DNA of 41,787 bases from Chitinophagales bacterium. Its GTDB lineage: Bacteria > Bacteroidota > Bacteroidia > Chitinophagales > UBA2359. The notes under the pieces were generated by a model, which saw only the letters and a list, made by a program, of their open reading frames with translations, did no database searches and was not told the origin of the DNA. This document shows positions 38,869 to 41,787 of the stretch, piece after piece. Location of the stretch: the NCBI GenBank assembly GCA_016787295.1, contig JAEUUX010000025.1:1-41787 (forward strand), given 5' to 3'. Position numbers and translations under genes: made by a program. Numbering within the stretch: position 1 is the first letter of the stretch; each line of letters starts with the position of its first letter.

Positions 38869-41787
38869 ATGACACGACTATTGTTCTGTATTATTATTGT
38901 ATGCTGTGGAGCAGCTACTACATTGTCGGCGCAGCAAAAGTATTTGCCGAAAGTTAACCAAGCACCAAGCGAAGATGCTATGCAGCATTTTTGGGAAACA
39001 TACAATCTTTTGGAAGACACTATTAAGGATCCTGTTTATTGGTATGAAATAATAACAGATGACTATGAAAAAATTATCAATGCTCGCAGCGCAGTTATAT
39101 TCCCTGCTATTAGGGCAAAAAAAAGCGCCTCCTACCTTTGGAAAGAAGCCTATACGGGTTATCGAAAACCTGTTTACAAAAAAATGGCAATACAAATTTT
39201 AGCGCAAGAAGGCTATGAAGAATTGGGTGCTATTAAAGCTCCATTAGATGGTATAAAGCAGCCACTTAATCCACACCCAATTGAGAAAGTACATTGGATA
39301 AAAAGAAAAGTGCCAACAAGCAATATTACAGGTAATTGCTATGACTATCAATTGGAAATAGACACTTGTTTTTGGCAAAAACAGTTAGTAAAAGACTACG
39401 GAGGTGGTATAAGGTATACACAAAATAGGAATGACTCTGTGTATGTCACCAAAAAATATCCCGATATATATACCACACAAACTGTTTGGCGCATAGATTC
39501 TGCGAAAACAGCTAATCAACCTCTGCGCAAGAAACTATTTAAAATAGCTGCTCAATATAAAAATTATAGTCAAACTATTGTTACAAATCCTGCTACCTAC
39601 CTACACATAGTGCCAGAGGATAATTATCGGTATTCAATTGTATATAGACAGAGATGGCATAACTACTATACTTACTACAATGTAAATAGTGGAATAGAAA
39701 ATTGTATTCCCATTTATCCTTGGTTATATGCCAACGCATCTCGTTACAGTAATTTTAATTTCTGTACACGCTATCCACAATCTGTACCGCATCATTACGG
39801 CAAAAAAGAACAAAGGTTAACCCATTGGAAACCCAAATATGAGACGCTGGCAGACTATAAAATACCTTCGAACTTATCGTGGAATTTTTCTAATTACTAT
39901 AATAGTAAAAAGAGGCTACCTCCACCACCGTACTTTTATAAGCACCCTCAACCTATTGCGCTACTACAAGAGGCATTGCAAAAGAAGTATTACTATGTGG
40001 GACCTATCAATAATGTATTGGATACCAATACCCAAACAGCTTTGCGGAAATACCAAGAGCAGCACGATACACAAAGCGACTATGTATCAAAACAAACATT
40101 ACAAGCATTGGAGATTAACCCGTATGATTATAAACCACCTAAAGAACCCGTATTTGCTATCAAACAAGTTGCTAACCCCACTGATTTGAAGCGGATTACG
40201 GAGGCATACAACCAAATTGTTAAAGAACATTTATGTGGAGACGATACCATCAAAATGTATAAGAAGGCATTAGACAACAAAACACTTCAAATACAAAAAG
40301 CGTATACCGATGCTACTTTCAAAGGAGGAGTAAGTGCATGGAGAGAATACCTACAACAGTATCCACCAGATTTTAGTCATGTAGCGGACAAGACCATTTC
40401 GGGTAGAATAAGTGTGTCTGGCGTTGTGAACAAACAAGGTTATTTTATTGCGCCACGTATTATAACAGGTGTGTCGTCTGATATGAACGAAGCAGTATTG
40501 GAATGGTGCTATCGAATGCCCCGCTGGCAGCCTGCCAAACAAGCAGGTCGCAAAGTGATCAAAAGGGTAAATTTTGATGTATACTATACTTGGAACTCTG
40601 AAAGGCAAGAGCCAAGTTTCAGTTTTGATAGGACACAAAGGTATCAATTCTTAGTTGAGAACGAATTTATGAGCAGCGCGCATTTTCCAACTAATCCTAT
40701 ACATCTACAGAAAAGCCCTAAATATATGCAGTCTGCTGAACAACATTCCAATCGTATACAAGAGTCTTATGTGACTGACAAACTTACGGAAGAATTAATC
40801 AACTACCACAACTATGACTACCCTATTCCCGCTGATACAGCCGACTTTAGCATTACAACTGAACTGCAATCTTGCCCTTGGAACTCGCGCCATGACTTGT
40901 TATTGGTAGGTATACAGAGCAAAAAAATAGATTTTTCGAATGTTCCGCCCCATAATTGGGTATTCATTGAAGGGGATAGCCATTCATGGAAAGGAAGATA
41001 TTCATTAAAAGAATCGGCGCTCAACTTGTTAAAAGATAATATGCGCCCACAAGATAGGCTGCATATTGTTCGCAACTTTTGGAAAAAAGAACAAAAATAC
41101 TATGCTTTCGATGAGTATAACAAAAGGCAAGAATGCAATACCTATACCGATTCTATGTACCAAGACATTAATTTTTCTGCGCCAACGCTATACACAGCTT
41201 ATCAACTTGCCCAAAAACATTTTGTGAAAGGAGGTAACAATAGGATAATACTGTTTACGGGTTGTCGCTATGAGCTTGGAATAGGTGATAATGACACATC
41301 TTGGTCATACATAGCAGCTCAAGCGCAAGATGGTATTGCTTTTTACGTGTATACTATGGACTACTACCAACTTGATGAGGCTATGTTGCAAAAATGCGCG
41401 GCTATGGGCAAAGGTGTGTTTCATCATACCAACAACCAAGCAGATGCTAATAAACAGTTATTAAGGAAATGGTGGAACGAAAACTATATTGTTGCACAAA
41501 ATGCCAGTATGAATATTACTTTCAATCCCCAATATATCAAAGCGTATAGACCTATTGGCTATGAAAATCGCCAAGATGCGCATGATGAATCTACTAATGA
41601 TGTGCAAGGCGAAGGCGAAATTCCCGCCAATCATACCATTACTGTACTATACGAAATCATACGCGACACTGTGCAAATGCCTATTTCAAGCAGCAAAATA
41701 CTATCCGACACCACAGCACAATCCACATACGACGGCACCAAAGCGGCTATGTTCGATGTCCAACTGACCTATCAAAAACCCCATGAC
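38869..41787 (+). CDS. Mosaic secreted protein: PG-binding-like, TonB-C-like and degenerate YfbK/vWA domain (3' end beyond window)
   Basis: Open from the ATG at 38869 to the window end, 973 codons with no stop. Signal peptide about 1-22 (MTRLLFCIIIVCCGAATTLS). Residues about 25-350 are not recognised. About 358-414 matches a peptidoglycan-binding-1 fold (IALLQEALQKKYYYVGPINNV, LRKYQEQH, SKQTLQALEI). About 505-575 resembles the TonB C-terminal domain (SGRISVSGVVNKQGYF, EAVLEWCYRMPRWQPAKQAGR). From DYPIP (650) onward it aligns with YfbK-like vWA proteins: ACPWN becomes SCPWNSRHDL, then RPQDRLHIV, FVKGGNNRIILF, the IGYENR block and ANHTITVLYE. The MIDAS DxSxS of YfbK (VFLIDVSGSM) reads WVFIEGDSHSW, aligned Asp lost (Gly702), and TDG reads TGC (797-799). 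It ends before the YfbK-type C-terminal domain. Function unknown. Confidence 0.8.
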   Translation, partial: MTRLLFCIIIVCCGAATTLSAQQKYLPKVNQAPSEDAMQHFWETYNLLEDTIKDPVYWYEIITDDYEKIINARSAVIFPAIRAKKSASYLWKEAYTGYRKPVYKKMAIQILAQEGYEELGAIKAPLDGIKQPLNPHPIEKVHWIKRKVPTSNITGNCYDYQLEIDTCFWQKQLVKDYGGGIRYTQNRNDSVYVTKKYPDIYTTQTVWRIDSAKTANQPLRKKLFKIAAQYKNYSQTIVTNPATYLHIVPEDNYRYSIVYRQRWHNYYTYYNVNSGIENCIPIYPWLYANASRYSNFNFCTRYPQSVPHHYGKKEQRLTHWKPKYETLADYKIPSNLSWNFSNYYNSKKRLPPPPYFYKHPQPIALLQEALQKKYYYVGPINNVLDTNTQTALRKYQEQHDTQSDYVSKQTLQALEINPYDYKPPKEPVFAIKQVANPTDLKRITEAYNQIVKEHLCGDDTIKMYKKALDNKTLQIQKAYTDATFKGGVSAWREYLQQYPPDFSHVADKTISGRISVSGVVNKQGYFIAPRIITGVSSDMNEAVLEWCYRMPRWQPAKQAGRKVIKRVNFDVYYTWNSERQEPSFSFDRTQRYQFLVENEFMSSAHFPTNPIHLQKSPKYMQSAEQHSNRIQESYVTDKLTEELINYHNYDYPIPADTADFSITTELQSCPWNSRHDLLLVGIQSKKIDFSNVPPHNWVFIEGDSHSWKGRYSLKESALNLLKDNMRPQDRLHIVRNFWKKEQKYYAFDEYNKRQECNTYTDSMYQDINFSAPTLYTAYQLAQKHFVKGGNNRIILFTGCRYELGIGDNDTSWSYIAAQAQDGIAFYVYTMDYYQLDEAMLQKCAAMGKGVFHHTNNQADANKQLLRKWWNENYIVAQNASMNITFNPQYIKAYRPIGYENRQDAHDESTNDVQGEGEIPANHTITVLYEIIRDTVQMPISSSKILSDTTAQSTYDGTKAAMFDVQLTYQKPHD

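Noticed and set aside
39839-40647. Short open frames within the 38869 gene, both strands
   Set aside because: They are shadows of the long continuous frame, which carries recognised domains.
1-41787. Insertion sequences, prophage or integrase genes
   Set aside because: No transposase, integrase or phage structural motif was found in any frame; only REP-like and dispersed repeats are present.

Overview
The window looks like a chromosomal segment of a Bacteroidota (Bacteroidetes) bacterium, possibly near Saprospiria or Chitinophagia (the class is a guess). Evidence: promoter boxes of the TTG-N~20-TAnnTTTG type occur at correct distances upstream of many genes. There are no clear Shine-Dalgarno sequences, the 3' CCA is not encoded in the tRNAs, and a very large secreted protein ends in a type IX secretion (por) sorting domain. 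Several proteins belong to families common in this phylum (the 'asparagine synthetase B'-labelled secreted family, LysM plus double-psi barrel, YbbR, LolC/E). No phage, plasmid or complete insertion sequence was seen.

Layout. 1-951: a decayed AAA ATPase / DUF3226 TOPRIM-like pair. 1009-4399 (+): DUF177, rpmF, fabH (after a terminator) and an ATZ/TRZ-type amidohydrolase. 4657-5934 (-): secreted 'asparagine synthetase B-like' protein. 6100-6870 (+): TerC. 6932-9352 (-): GrpB, LysM/DPBB protein, methyltransferase. 9528-11541 (+): an intact overlapping AAA ATPase-RloB pair resembling AbiL-type phage defence. 11644-12369 (+): LolA-fold secreted protein. 12466-19326 (-): HerA/YjgR-like ATPase, short CDF-type cation transporter, clan GH-A-like lipoprotein, cysteine/cystathionine synthase and a secreted protein of two similar halves. 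19526-19951 (-): small orphan protein in AT-rich DNA. 20355-20659 (-): two tandem tRNA-Asp genes. 20777-25591 (-): compact five-gene envelope operon. 25774-32974 (mostly +): LolA, two outer-membrane-type proteins (-), HPPD, NadC, a serine-hydrolase lipoprotein, a small membrane protein and a coiled-coil protein. 33190-37623 (-): 1477-aa T9SS cargo. 37624-38868: 1.2 kb repeat island. 38869-end (+): start of a mosaic YfbK/vWA-like secreted protein, open at the window edge.

The most notable parts are: (i) the 38869-41787 protein, which joins a peptidoglycan-binding-like domain, a TonB C-terminal-like domain and a vWA/YfbK domain whose metal-site residues appear lost; (ii) the repeat island between it and the T9SS adhesin, with a 43-bp palindrome-rich tandem array next to REP-like ACCCT-GAA-AGGGT cassettes; (iii) two ATPase-plus-nuclease-type pairs, one decayed and one intact, within 10 kb. 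Most other genes are ordinary housekeeping or envelope genes. Function calls rest on motif recognition by eye; no database search was run.
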